Positions 7,319 to 14,382 of a stretch of DNA of 64,000 nucleotides are shown here, one piece after another. The notes under the pieces are model-generated. The model ran no database searches. It was not told the DNA's origin and was given only the letters and a program-made list of their open reading frames with translations. A program made the translations under genes and the position numbers. Within the stretch, counting starts at the first letter, position 1; every line of letters starts with the position of its first letter. The DNA is from Streptosporangium carneum (lineage in GTDB: Bacteria > Actinomycetota > Actinomycetes > Streptosporangiales > Streptosporangiaceae). The stretch spans positions 496,001 through 560,000 of the forward strand of contig NZ_BSEV01000002.1 in the NCBI RefSeq assembly GCF_027922005.1, given 5' to 3'.

Positions 7319-8689
7319 ATGAGCGATCCCAGCCTGCTCGCCGGGCGTTACCGGTTGCTGGAGCGCCGCGACCACACCGGCACCTCATGGCGTTCCCGCG
7401 ACGAGCTGCTCGGCAGGGACGTCACGATCTCCGAGGTACGGCTCCCGCCGCCCGGTCCCGAGCGCGACCGGCTCCTCGGCCAGATCCGCGCCGCCGCCGA
7501 CCTCAGACATCCCGGTGTCACGACCCTGCACGACGTGATCTCCGCTCCGGACAGGATGTGGCTGGTCGCGGAGGCGGTCACGGGCCGTTCACTGGTGCAG
7601 ACCGTCAGGACCGAGGGACCGCTCAGCTCCGAACGCGCCGCCGAGGTCGGCCTGCGCGTGCTCGACGCGCTGAACGCCGCCCACGCGCGGGGCGTCCGCC
7701 TGGCCGCGACCCCCGACACGGTGGTGCTCGCCCCGGACGGGCGGGTCGTGCTGACGGGCATACCGACCGCTTTCCCCACCGACGACCTGCGTGATCTCGG
7801 CACCACCCTGTTCACCGCCGTCGAGGGCAGGGTGCCGGACACCGGGTCGCAGGCACTGCCCAGGATGGCGGACGGCTCGCCCCTGGCCGCCCCCGCCACC
7901 GGCTCCATGACGGGTGGCCCGACCGGTTCGAGCCCGCTGGCCCCGCTCGTCGAGGGCCTGCTGGCGGCGGACCCGGCCCATCGCCCCGACGCCACCTCGG
8001 TCCGCCTGGCGCTGGAGAAGGTCTCCCCCCGGCCGAGGGCCGTCCGCCTCAGGTCCCCTCTGGTCGCCGTCGCGGCGCTGGTGACCGCCCTCGCCGTCGT
8101 GGCGGGCGTCGTCCTGTGGTTCCTGCCCTCCTCGTCCGATCCCGCCCCGTCGGCGGAGAAGCAGGCTCCGCCGGCGGAACCCGCCTCGTTCCGCGCCGTC
8201 CCACGGCCCTGCGGGCTGCTGTCCAAGGAGCGATTGGCCGACCTCTATCTCACCGACCGTCCCTTCACCGACGGCACGGCAGAGTGCGGCTGGGGGTCGG
8301 CCGAGGACGCCGGCACCCCCACGAACCTCAGGCACCAGCTCTCCTACACGATCAGGATCTTCCCTCCCCGACCTGACGGGTCCGAGAAGAAGAGAGCGCA
8401 CGAAGCCTTCGCGACCGCCTTCGCGGCCGCGACGCGGAACGCGGGGACGGACACCGACGGCGCCCTCAGAAGCAAACCGGTCCTCGTCGAGGGGATCGGC
8501 CAGGAGGCCTTCTCCGGAACACTGGACGCCGACTACGAACACGCGGTTGGAATCACCTTCAGGGTCGGCAACCTGCTGGTCACGCTGGAGTATCAGCGCG
8601 GCGGGGGACAGAACAGCTCGGGCCAGACGGAGAAGGGCGCAGCCGAGGCGGCAAAGTGGATCGCGGAGGCGCTGGCGCGCGGGAGGTGA
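7319..8689 (+). CDS. Fully degenerate pseudokinase receptor (array gene 4)
   Basis: 456 residues, 36 bases after gene 3. It keeps the fold order of its neighbours (LAGRYRLLERRD start, RHPGVTTLHDVI, TLFTAVEG) but every catalytic element is gone. The Gly loop reads RRDHTGTSW, the VAIK lysine is Ser38 (VTISE), HRD is LAA (128-130), and DFG is TGI (146-148). There is no APE segment. A transmembrane helix lies at about 246-266, followed by the shared outer domain (PCGLLSK, AECGW, GQEAFSG, ITFRVGNLLVTLEYQRGG). The outer half is as well preserved as in the active kinases, so the protein probably acts as a co-receptor or scaffold. Confidence 0.85.
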   Translation: MSDPSLLAGRYRLLERRDHTGTSWRSRDELLGRDVTISEVRLPPPGPERDRLLGQIRAAADLRHPGVTTLHDVISAPDRMWLVAEAVTGRSLVQTVRTEGPLSSERAAEVGLRVLDALNAAHARGVRLAATPDTVVLAPDGRVVLTGIPTAFPTDDLRDLGTTLFTAVEGRVPDTGSQALPRMADGSPLAAPATGSMTGGPTGSSPLAPLVEGLLAADPAHRPDATSVRLALEKVSPRPRAVRLRSPLVAVAALVTALAVVAGVVLWFLPSSSDPAPSAEKQAPPAEPASFRAVPRPCGLLSKERLADLYLTDRPFTDGTAECGWGSAEDAGTPTNLRHQLSYTIRIFPPRPDGSEKKRAHEAFATAFAAATRNAGTDTDGALRSKPVLVEGIGQEAFSGTLDADYEHAVGITFRVGNLLVTLEYQRGGGQNSSGQTEKGAAEAAKWIAEALARGR

Positions 8690-8752
8690 GATCCGACGCG
8701 CTCCTTCTCTCCCCCAGCCCTCCTTCCCCGGCCTCGCTCGGCGCGGACCTCC

Positions 8753-9667
8753 TCAGCGCGAAGGAGCCTCCTCGGCGCCGGAGGAACGGATCTCGCGCCG
8801 CCGGAGCGGCAGGTCGCAGGAGGCGCAGAACAGGACGGGGGCGAGGGGCGCGTCGCAGGGGGTGTGGGTGAGGGTCAGTTCTGAGCCCCTCGGGGCGGGC
8901 AGCTCGCGCTGGGCCCAGTCGACCAGGAGGGCGAAGACTCCGAAGAGGGCGAAGCCCCTGTCGGTCGGCCAGTAGGAGCCGTCGGGGCCGGAGGCGAAGA
9001 CGCCGAGCTCGACGAAGCGGCGCAGCCTGTCGGTGAGGACCGAGGGGGCGATGCCGAGCTCCGCCTGGAAGTCGACGAAGCGGCGGGAGCCGAGGAAGGC
9101 GGCGGCCAGGAGGGCGGCGCTCCAGCGGTCGCCGAGGATCTCCATCGAGTCCGGGTGATAGCCGATCGGGTCGGGGCCCGCGTCGTGACGGACCGTACGG
9201 CGGTGCCCGCGCGGCCTGCCGATCCGGGAGAACCCCGCGGCGGGTCCGGCCTCCACCCGGGTGTCCCGCGCGCTCACCGGCCCGCGACACGTCTCGCACC
9301 CGAGGTACGGCCCGGCCTCCTGTCCGCACAGCTCGTGCAGGAGCCGCGGCGTCGTCCCTCCGTCGGTCCAGTCCCACTCCCACGACCGGATGGCCGCGAG
9401 CGGCGCCCACAGTCCGAGCCCCCGTCCGGTCAGCCGGTACTCGTAGCGGGTGCGGCCGTCGCGGTAGGCGGTGAGCTCGAGGATCCCGTGGCCCACCAGT
9501 TCCCTGAGCCTGGCCGCGAGGACCGACTCGGAGATCCCCAGGGCGTCCCGCCATCCGGCGAAGGTCCTGATCCGCAGCGCGAAGGCCCGCTGCAGGATGA
9601 GCAGCACCCACCGATCTCCGAGGATCGCCAAGGCCTGCCCCGCCGCACCGGGCGCGTCGTCCGTCAC
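8753..9667 (-). CDS. Double-domain HxlR-type transcriptional regulator
   Basis: About 304 residues with two successive HxlR winged-helix domains. Each opens with the family signature ILGDRW (first half ALAILGDRWVLLIL, second half MEILGDRWSAALL) and each ends in a likely metal-binding C-x7-C-x2-C or C-x10-C-x2-C run (CGQEAGPYLGCETC; CDAPLAPVLFCASC). Single-domain HxlR proteins act as dimers, so this fusion may bind DNA as a built-in dimer. The GTG at the complement of 9665-9667 (VTDDAPG) is preferred. An in-frame start 18 codons earlier would add only Gly/Thr/Val-rich sequence made by a direct repeat. The gene converges on the kinase array. Confidence 0.8.
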   Translation of the reverse strand: MTDDAPGAAGQALAILGDRWVLLILQRAFALRIRTFAGWRDALGISESVLAARLRELVGHGILELTAYRDGRTRYEYRLTGRGLGLWAPLAAIRSWEWDWTDGGTTPRLLHELCGQEAGPYLGCETCRGPVSARDTRVEAGPAAGFSRIGRPRGHRRTVRHDAGPDPIGYHPDSMEILGDRWSAALLAAAFLGSRRFVDFQAELGIAPSVLTDRLRRFVELGVFASGPDGSYWPTDRGFALFGVFALLVDWAQRELPAPRGSELTLTHTPCDAPLAPVLFCASCDLPLRRREIRSSGAEEAPSR

Positions 9668-10048
9668 CCCCCACCCGGTCCCGCCCACGCCGCCCGTCAC
9701 CCGCCGCCCGGTCCCGCCCACGCCGCCCCTCCACTGCTCGCCCGGATCGCCGACGCGTCGCGGAACCGCCCGGCGTGACGCCGCCCCGGGCGGTCTGGCG
9801 CGCCCTGGGACGACACGGTCGGGGAGCAGGGGCCGTCGACGGGCTGGCTTCTCTTACCATAGCGCCCCGGGGTGTGGCGGGCCTTGATGAGCACGGGCGG
9901 GCCGCCGGGCGAGGTCCTGGATCGGACACGGGACCGGGCAAACACGATATATCTCGGATGGAACCCGGCGGGGGGCCCGCACGTTGGACAGGAGACGCAG
10001 AATGAACGACAGGCGGGGCGTGCGCTCCGCGTTCGGAGGATGTTGAGG
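9668..10048. other. 381-bp gap between divergent genes
   Basis: It contains a 22-bp direct repeat (see separate entry) close to the HxlR start. Nearer the small membrane gene is an AT-rich element, CGATATATCTCG (9945-9956), which could be the -10 region or a regulator site for that gene. Short open frames here have no coding character. Confidence 0.4.
9674..9728. repeat. 22-bp direct repeat before the HxlR gene
   Basis: The motif CCCGGTCCCGCCCACGCCGC plus CC occurs at 9674-9695 and 9707-9728 without mismatch. The repeat lies on the leader of the HxlR gene and creates a false in-frame N-terminal extension. Confidence 0.75.
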
Positions 10049-10240
10049 ATGTCGCCCGTCCAGAAGTATCTGCTCGGCGCAGGCGTGGTGGTGGTCCTGT
10101 CGTGGCTGTTCCTGCCCAACCTGCTGTTCACCCTGGTGGTCCTGGGCGTCATCGCCGCCCCGATCGTCGGATACCTGATGCTCGACCCGTCTCAGCGGGC
10201 CAGGCTCAAGCGCATCCGCAGGCGCGGCATCGACCGCTGA
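10049..10240 (+). CDS. Small two-helix membrane protein
   Basis: 63 residues starting MSPVQKYLLGAG, with two hydrophobic helices (about 7-25 and 27-46) and a very basic C-terminus (RARLKRIRRRGIDR), so the tail is probably cytoplasmic. GGAGG lies nine bases before this ATG; an ATG three codons earlier touches the same GGAGG and is less likely. I do not recognise a named family. Similar short proteins are common in actinomycetes. Function unknown. Confidence 0.65.
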   Translation: MSPVQKYLLGAGVVVVLSWLFLPNLLFTLVVLGVIAAPIVGYLMLDPSQRARLKRIRRRGIDR

Positions 10241-10289
10241 CCCACCGGGCCGAGGGTCCCGCCCCTCGCCGGGGCGGGACCGCCTTCCC

Positions 10290-10334
10290 CGGGTCACGCG
10301 GTCCCGGGTCACACGGTCCCGGGTCACACGGTCA
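10290..10334. repeat. 15-bp tandem repeat, three copies
   Basis: CGGGTCACACGGTCC is repeated head to tail at 10290-10304 (one change), 10305-10319 and 10320-10334 (last base changed). It lies in the gap between the convergent small membrane gene and the DUF3817 gene. A second direct repeat, CTCCGGCGTCCGGGCC-type, follows at about 10361-10407. Confidence 0.8.
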
Positions 10335-10438
10335 CGGCCCGCCGACCCGGCGGTCGCCGCACGCTCCGGCGTCCGGGCCGCCGTGACGCGCTCCGGCGTC
10401 CGGGCCTCTGGGCGACCGCGGCGCGCCCCCGCGACGCG

Positions 10439-10750
10439 TCAGGCCGTCGCGAGCTCGGCCTCCACGCGGCGGGTGACCCTGCGCTCGAACACGAAGGACA
10501 GCAGCGGCACGGTGCCCGCGAGCATCACGCCCGCGATGTACGGCCACGACCAGCGAGCCTTCATGCCCAGGTTCATCGTGGCCACGAGATAGAGCATGTA
10601 GAGGAAGCCGTGGATCGGGGAGACGACCTTCGACGGGCCCTCGATGTCGAAGCCGTACCTGAGCACGATGCACGAGACCAGGACGAGCAGCATCACGCCG
10701 ACGACGTACGCCAGGATGCGGAAGGGCTTGAGGGCGGATTCCACGGTCAT
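10439..10750 (-). CDS. DUF3817-family integral membrane protein
   Basis: 103 residues with three hydrophobic helices. The family pattern is clear: an N-terminal helix (FRILAYVVGVMLLVLV), then GPSKVVSPIHGFLYMLYLVATM and a final PYIAGVMLAGTVPLLSFVFER segment. This family is typically found in actinobacteria and often sits near cytochrome oxidase assembly genes. That matches the SURF1 gene 54 bases upstream on the same strand, with which it probably forms an operon. Biochemical role unknown. Confidence 0.8.
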   Translation of the reverse strand: MTVESALKPFRILAYVVGVMLLVLVSCIVLRYGFDIEGPSKVVSPIHGFLYMLYLVATMNLGMKARWSWPYIAGVMLAGTVPLLSFVFERRVTRRVEAELATA

Positions 10751-10804
10751 CTACCTCGGTCTGGGAGTTCGGACACTGAAAAGATATGTCGGGTTCGGGG
10801 GGAG

Positions 10805-11557
10805 TCAGGCCGCGGCGGGTTCGGGTTCCGACTCCCGCTCCGCCGTACGGCCACGCAGCGCGTCCCGCACGAAGTGCCACCACATGAAGACCGCGAAGAG
10901 GCCGAAGATCCACCACTGGGCGGCGTAGGCGAGGTTGCGCCAGGTCAGCCCGCCGGGCTCGGTCGGGGCGGGGGCGTTCACCGGCTTGGCCGCGACGGCG
11001 GGGGCGGGGGTCTGGGCCGTGGCGATGACGAACCCGTCGCGCAGCTTCACCCCCCGCCACAGGTTGACCAGCTCCGCCGACGAGACGGTCAGCACCTGCC
11101 CCTGCGGCAGCGGCCTCGCTCCGCGCCGCACGCTGTCGGTCGCCTCCGAGGGCTGCAGACGCCCGGTCACGGTCACCTCGCCCCCCGGCACCACGGCGGC
11201 CGGGTCACCGGCCGCGGCCACCCAGCCGCGCACGACGGGAATCGAGGTGCCGTCGCCGAGGTCGAGCGGGGTGAGCAGCCACAGCCCCCCGTCCCGTTCG
11301 GCGACCAGGAGTTGCCTGGACGGGTCGTAGGCCCCCTTCGCGGTCACCCTGCGGCTCGCCGCCTCGCTCGTCAGGTGCTTGCCGGGCTGCGTGAGAGTGG
11401 CGACCGCGACCGGCGCGGGGTCCCGTGCCGCGTGCGGCTTGCCCGACTCCTCGAACACTCCCAGTTGCCAGCGGCCGAGGAGCCCGCACACGACAAGCGC
11501 TCCGATCGCGAGCAGGTGAAGCGCCAGCACGCGAGGAGAGAACAGGATCCGGAGCAT
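10805..11557 (-). CDS. SURF1-family cytochrome oxidase assembly protein
   Basis: 250 residues. Two transmembrane helices bracket the protein (about 10-28 and 212-232) with a periplasm-facing domain between, the standard SURF1 layout. Diagnostic segments are GRWQLGVFEE near the first helix, the VVRGWV strand, and the closing NLAYAAQWWIFGLFAVFMWW. SURF1 proteins help insert heme a into cytochrome c oxidase. No Shine-Dalgarno precedes the ATG, but TAGCGT lies six bases upstream, so the transcript may be leaderless. The Ala/Pro-rich loop around 183-195 is an actinobacterial feature. Confidence 0.88.
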   Translation of the reverse strand: MLRILFSPRVLALHLLAIGALVVCGLLGRWQLGVFEESGKPHAARDPAPVAVATLTQPGKHLTSEAASRRVTAKGAYDPSRQLLVAERDGGLWLLTPLDLGDGTSIPVVRGWVAAAGDPAAVVPGGEVTVTGRLQPSEATDSVRRGARPLPQGQVLTVSSAELVNLWRGVKLRDGFVIATAQTPAPAVAAKPVNAPAPTEPGGLTWRNLAYAAQWWIFGLFAVFMWWHFVRDALRGRTAERESEPEPAAA

Positions 11558-11688
11558 GACACCACGCTATCCGCCCACCCACGCGGTCCCGCCCCCAGCA
11601 CCGCGCCTCACCGTTCCCTGAGACCGCGCCCGTCCCCGATCCTTATGAAAGTGGCATGAATCGGTAGTGGGTCAGCAATAAATGTCGC

Positions 11689-11694
11689 TAAAGT
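11689..11694 (+). promoter_or_regulatory. Candidate -10 box for a leaderless transcript
   Basis: TAAAGT ends six bases before the ATG at 11701. No ribosome site is present between them. This is the typical geometry of actinobacterial leaderless genes. Confidence 0.4.
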
Positions 11695-11700
11695 CGACCC

Positions 11701-11868
11701 ATGTCTGAACCTCAGATCGACCCCGCGGGCAACACCCAGCAGTTCCGCGCGTTCGCCCAGCGCAAGGAGCCCGAGGCCGCGCCCGAAAAGCGGTCGCTGG
11801 TCGTGCCGATCGTCGCGGTGCTCGCGGTGGTGGTCGTGGCCGCCGTGGCCGCCTACCTGATCTTCTAG
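11701..11868 (+). CDS. Small C-terminally anchored membrane protein (55 aa)
   Basis: Reads MSEPQIDPAGNTQQFRAFAQ, then a charged stretch and one strongly hydrophobic C-terminal helix (about 34-54, Val/Ala rich, ending AYLIF), so it is predicted to be tail-anchored. Codon third positions are nearly all G/C, and an intrinsic terminator follows 17 bases after the stop. Both support a real gene despite the short length. Function unknown. The divergent neighbour is SURF1, and short proteins of this shape occur beside it in other actinomycetes as far as I recall. Confidence 0.7.
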   Translation: MSEPQIDPAGNTQQFRAFAQRKEPEAAPEKRSLVVPIVAVLAVVVVAAVAAYLIF

Positions 11869-11885
11869 GAAGCCGGACAACCGAC

Positions 11886-11916
11886 AGCGCCGACGGCAGT
11901 GGCCCTCGGCGCTTTT
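11886..11916 (+). terminator. Intrinsic terminator after the 55-aa gene
   Basis: Stem AGCGCCGA / TCGGCGCT with a 12-base loop, followed by TTT. It sits 17 bases downstream of the stop codon. Confidence 0.75.
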
Positions 11917-12114
11917 CGTGTTCCCTCGGTCTCCCCGGTCCGGCACGCCGGCTGATCGGCGTGAGATGACTCACCGCATGGGGTGTGGACCACGCGGAGA
12001 GACGACGCCTACCGTGGATCACGTGTTCAAGAGCGCGGAACGTCCTCGCCGCCGGACCGGGCCGTACGCCGGCGGGCTCCCCGTCGCCGCCGGAAGAGCC
12101 GACGAGGAGGCCCG

Positions 12115-13572
12115 GTGAGCACGCGCCCCGGGATAACGATCATCGGCTCCGGCTTCGCCGGGCTGGGCATGGCGATCAAGCTGAAGGAAGCCGGATACCA
12201 CGACTTCGTGATCCTGGAGAAGGCGGACGACCTCGGCGGCACCTGGCGCGACAACACCTACCCCGGCTGCGCCTGCGACGTCCCCTCGCACATGTACTCC
12301 TTCTCCTTCGAGCTCAACCCGGACTGGTCGCGGATGTTCTCCCCGCAGGCGGAGATCCGTGACTACATGCGGGCCTGCGTCGCCAAGTACGGCCTGGCGC
12401 CGCACCTCCGCTTCCGCCAGGAGGTCGTCGAGCTGGCGTACGACGACGCCGCCAGGCGATGGCGGGTGAGCACCGGCGACGGCGGGACGTTCACCACCAA
12501 CGCCGTGATCTCGGGCGTCGGCGCGCTGCACGTCCCCTCCCTGCCCGGCATCCCCGGCCGGGAGAGCTTCCTGGGCCCCTCGTTCCACTCCGCCGAGTGG
12601 GACCACTCGGTCGACCTGACCGGAAAACGGGTCGCGGTGATCGGCACCGGGGCCTCCGCCGTACAGTTCGTCCCCCGGATCGCCGGGCAGGTCGCGCGCC
12701 TTCACCTCTTCCAGCGCACGCCGCCGTGGATCCAGCCGAAACCCGACTTCCCCATCTCGTCGCGGATGAGGAGAGTCCTCCGGCTGCCGGGCGCGGCACG
12801 GGCGCTGCGCGCCTCGATCTACTGGGCGCTGGAGAGCCGCGCACTGGGGTTCACCGTCGACCCGCGCCTGATGAGGCCGCACGAGGAGACGGCCCTGCGA
12901 CACCTGGCCAGGCAGGTGCCCGACCCGGTGCTGCGCGCCAAGCTCACTCCCGACTACACGATCGGCTGCAAGCGCATCCTGATCTCCAACGACTACTACC
13001 CGGCACTGGGCAGGGACAACGTCGAGGTGATCACGGACGGTGTGGCCGAGATCCGGGAGAGCTCGATCGTCGACTCCACCGGCAGGGAGATCGAGGTCGA
13101 CGCGATCGTCTACGGCACCGGCTTCAGGGTCGTCGACGTGCTGAACGACCAGCGGATCACCGGCAGGAACGGGCTGAAGATCCAACAGGCCTGGCAGGAC
13201 GGCCCCGAGGCCTACTACGGGATCACGACCGCCGGGTTCCCCAACCTGTTCTTCCTGCTCGGCCCCAACACGGGCCTGGGCCACACCTCGATCGTCTTCA
13301 TGATCGAGTCCCAGGTCCGCTACGTGATCGACTGCCTGCGCCTGCTGTCGAGGACCGGGGCCAGGGCGCTGGACGTCAGACCCGAGGCGCAGCGCGCGTT
13401 CAACGAACGCCTCCAGAGCCGCCTGCGCGACCTGGTGTGGAACGAGGGCGGCTGCAGAAGCTGGTACCTCGACGAACACGGCGTGAACCGGACGCTGTGG
13501 CCCGGCTTCACCTTCGAGTACTGGGCGCGCACCAGGAAGGTGCGGCCGGGGTCCTACGAGCTCATCCGCTGA
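12115..13572 (+). CDS. Flavin-containing (Baeyer-Villiger type) monooxygenase
   Basis: 485 residues. The N-terminal FAD Rossmann motif IGSGFAGLGMA is at about 11-21, with LGGTWRDNTYPGCACD following, typical of BVMO/FMO-like enzymes. A BVMO-like fingerprint occurs as GPSFHSAEWDH (canonical FxGxxxHTxxW), and the NADP-binding motif is VIGTGASAVQ. The final part GPNTGLGHTSIVFMIE is characteristic of the cyclohexanone/phenylacetone monooxygenase relatives. It would insert oxygen into ketones or oxidise heteroatoms; the substrate cannot be told. The start is GTG with AGGAGG four bases upstream. No partner gene is coupled to it. Confidence 0.88.
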   Translation: MSTRPGITIIGSGFAGLGMAIKLKEAGYHDFVILEKADDLGGTWRDNTYPGCACDVPSHMYSFSFELNPDWSRMFSPQAEIRDYMRACVAKYGLAPHLRFRQEVVELAYDDAARRWRVSTGDGGTFTTNAVISGVGALHVPSLPGIPGRESFLGPSFHSAEWDHSVDLTGKRVAVIGTGASAVQFVPRIAGQVARLHLFQRTPPWIQPKPDFPISSRMRRVLRLPGAARALRASIYWALESRALGFTVDPRLMRPHEETALRHLARQVPDPVLRAKLTPDYTIGCKRILISNDYYPALGRDNVEVITDGVAEIRESSIVDSTGREIEVDAIVYGTGFRVVDVLNDQRITGRNGLKIQQAWQDGPEAYYGITTAGFPNLFFLLGPNTGLGHTSIVFMIESQVRYVIDCLRLLSRTGARALDVRPEAQRAFNERLQSRLRDLVWNEGGCRSWYLDEHGVNRTLWPGFTFEYWARTRKVRPGSYELIR

Positions 13573-13703
13573 CCGCCGCCCCGCCGCAGGCCGCGCCCCT
13601 CGGCGGGCGGCCCGCCCCACAGGCCCCGAAGGCCACCCCGGATCTCACCGAGCACAGGAAGCTCGCCGTGACGGAAAGTGACGACATCCAACCCTTCACG
13701 ATA

Positions 13704-13721
13704 GGTAGTTATTCGACTACC
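13704..13721. promoter_or_regulatory. Inverted repeat GGTAGT-N6-ACTACC before the secreted-protein gene
   Basis: A perfect 6-bp dyad with a 6-base spacer lies in a short AT-rich patch. TAATGT follows at 13728-13733 and could be a -10 box. This placement suits an operator for the gene that starts at 13774. Confidence 0.45.
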
Positions 13722-13773
13722 AACTGTAATGTATGAGCTGAACACCTACCGTCACGAGAGGAGCTCATCCCCC

Positions 13774-14115
13774 ATGCGTCTCTCCAGCCGCACGTTCGCC
13801 CTGGTCGTCACCGCTGCCGCCACCGCGGCCGCCCTGGCGACCGTCTCCCCCGCCCACGCCTCCGACGACCCGGTCCCGGCCGACGAGTCCTCCGCCCCCA
13901 CCTACGTCTGCGACACGGTTCTGCACCACTACGGCTCCGTCCTGGGCAGAGGCCACTGCGACGGCCCGGACGGGGCGGTCAAGGAGGGAGAGGTCGTGGG
14001 TGAGGCCTCCCTGTCCGACCGGCAGAACCCCGTGCACAAGTACGTCTGCCTCTTCGGCGGCCGCACGAACCTGCCCGACGACGTCACGCTCAACGGCTGC
14101 CCCGAGGCCGACTAG
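13774..14115 (+). CDS. Small secreted cysteine-containing protein
   Basis: 113 residues. A Sec signal peptide is clear: MRLSSRTFALVV, hydrophobic core, cleavage after AHA at about residue 28. The mature part of about 85 residues has four cysteines (YVCDTV, GHCDGP, YVCLFG, NGCPEA), enough for two disulfides, and is acidic. AGGAG lies 11 bases before the ATG. No family recognised. The gene is isolated, with a possible operator upstream and a strong terminator downstream, and so probably has its own control. Confidence 0.75.
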   Translation: MRLSSRTFALVVTAAATAAALATVSPAHASDDPVPADESSAPTYVCDTVLHHYGSVLGRGHCDGPDGAVKEGEVVGEASLSDRQNPVHKYVCLFGGRTNLPDDVTLNGCPEAD

Positions 14116-14224
14116 TCCCAACGCAGTAGATCTCCCCCGCGTCGAGCGGCGACCGCCTCACCCGTGAGGCGGCACTCCCGACCTCGGCGCCACGGGGAAC
14201 CAGTCCCGGCCTCCGAGCCGGACA

Positions 14225-14261
14225 GAGGGGGCCGCCCGCGGCACATGCGGGCGGCCCCCTC
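14225..14261. terminator. Strong hairpin between convergent genes
   Basis: A perfect 15-bp stem (GAGGGGGCCGCCCGC / GCGGGCGGCCCCCTC) with a 7-base loop lies between the secreted-protein gene and the ggt gene that converge here. It probably ends both transcripts. There is no clear U-run, as is usual in actinomycetes. Confidence 0.8.
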
Positions 14262-14382
14262 GTCGTGGGAGTTCAGGCGAGCCGGTGATCAGGGCGGGCG
14301 ACGGGACGGCAGGCCGGATGTCGCGGCCCTGCCGTCCCCCCACCCTCGTGCCCGCTGGTCAGCGGCCCCTCCCGTCCGTCCG

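Noticed and set aside
9775..10005. A 76-codon ORF in the gap after the HxlR gene
   Set aside because: No ribosome site, Gly/Arg/Pro-rich, no domain; judged non-coding.
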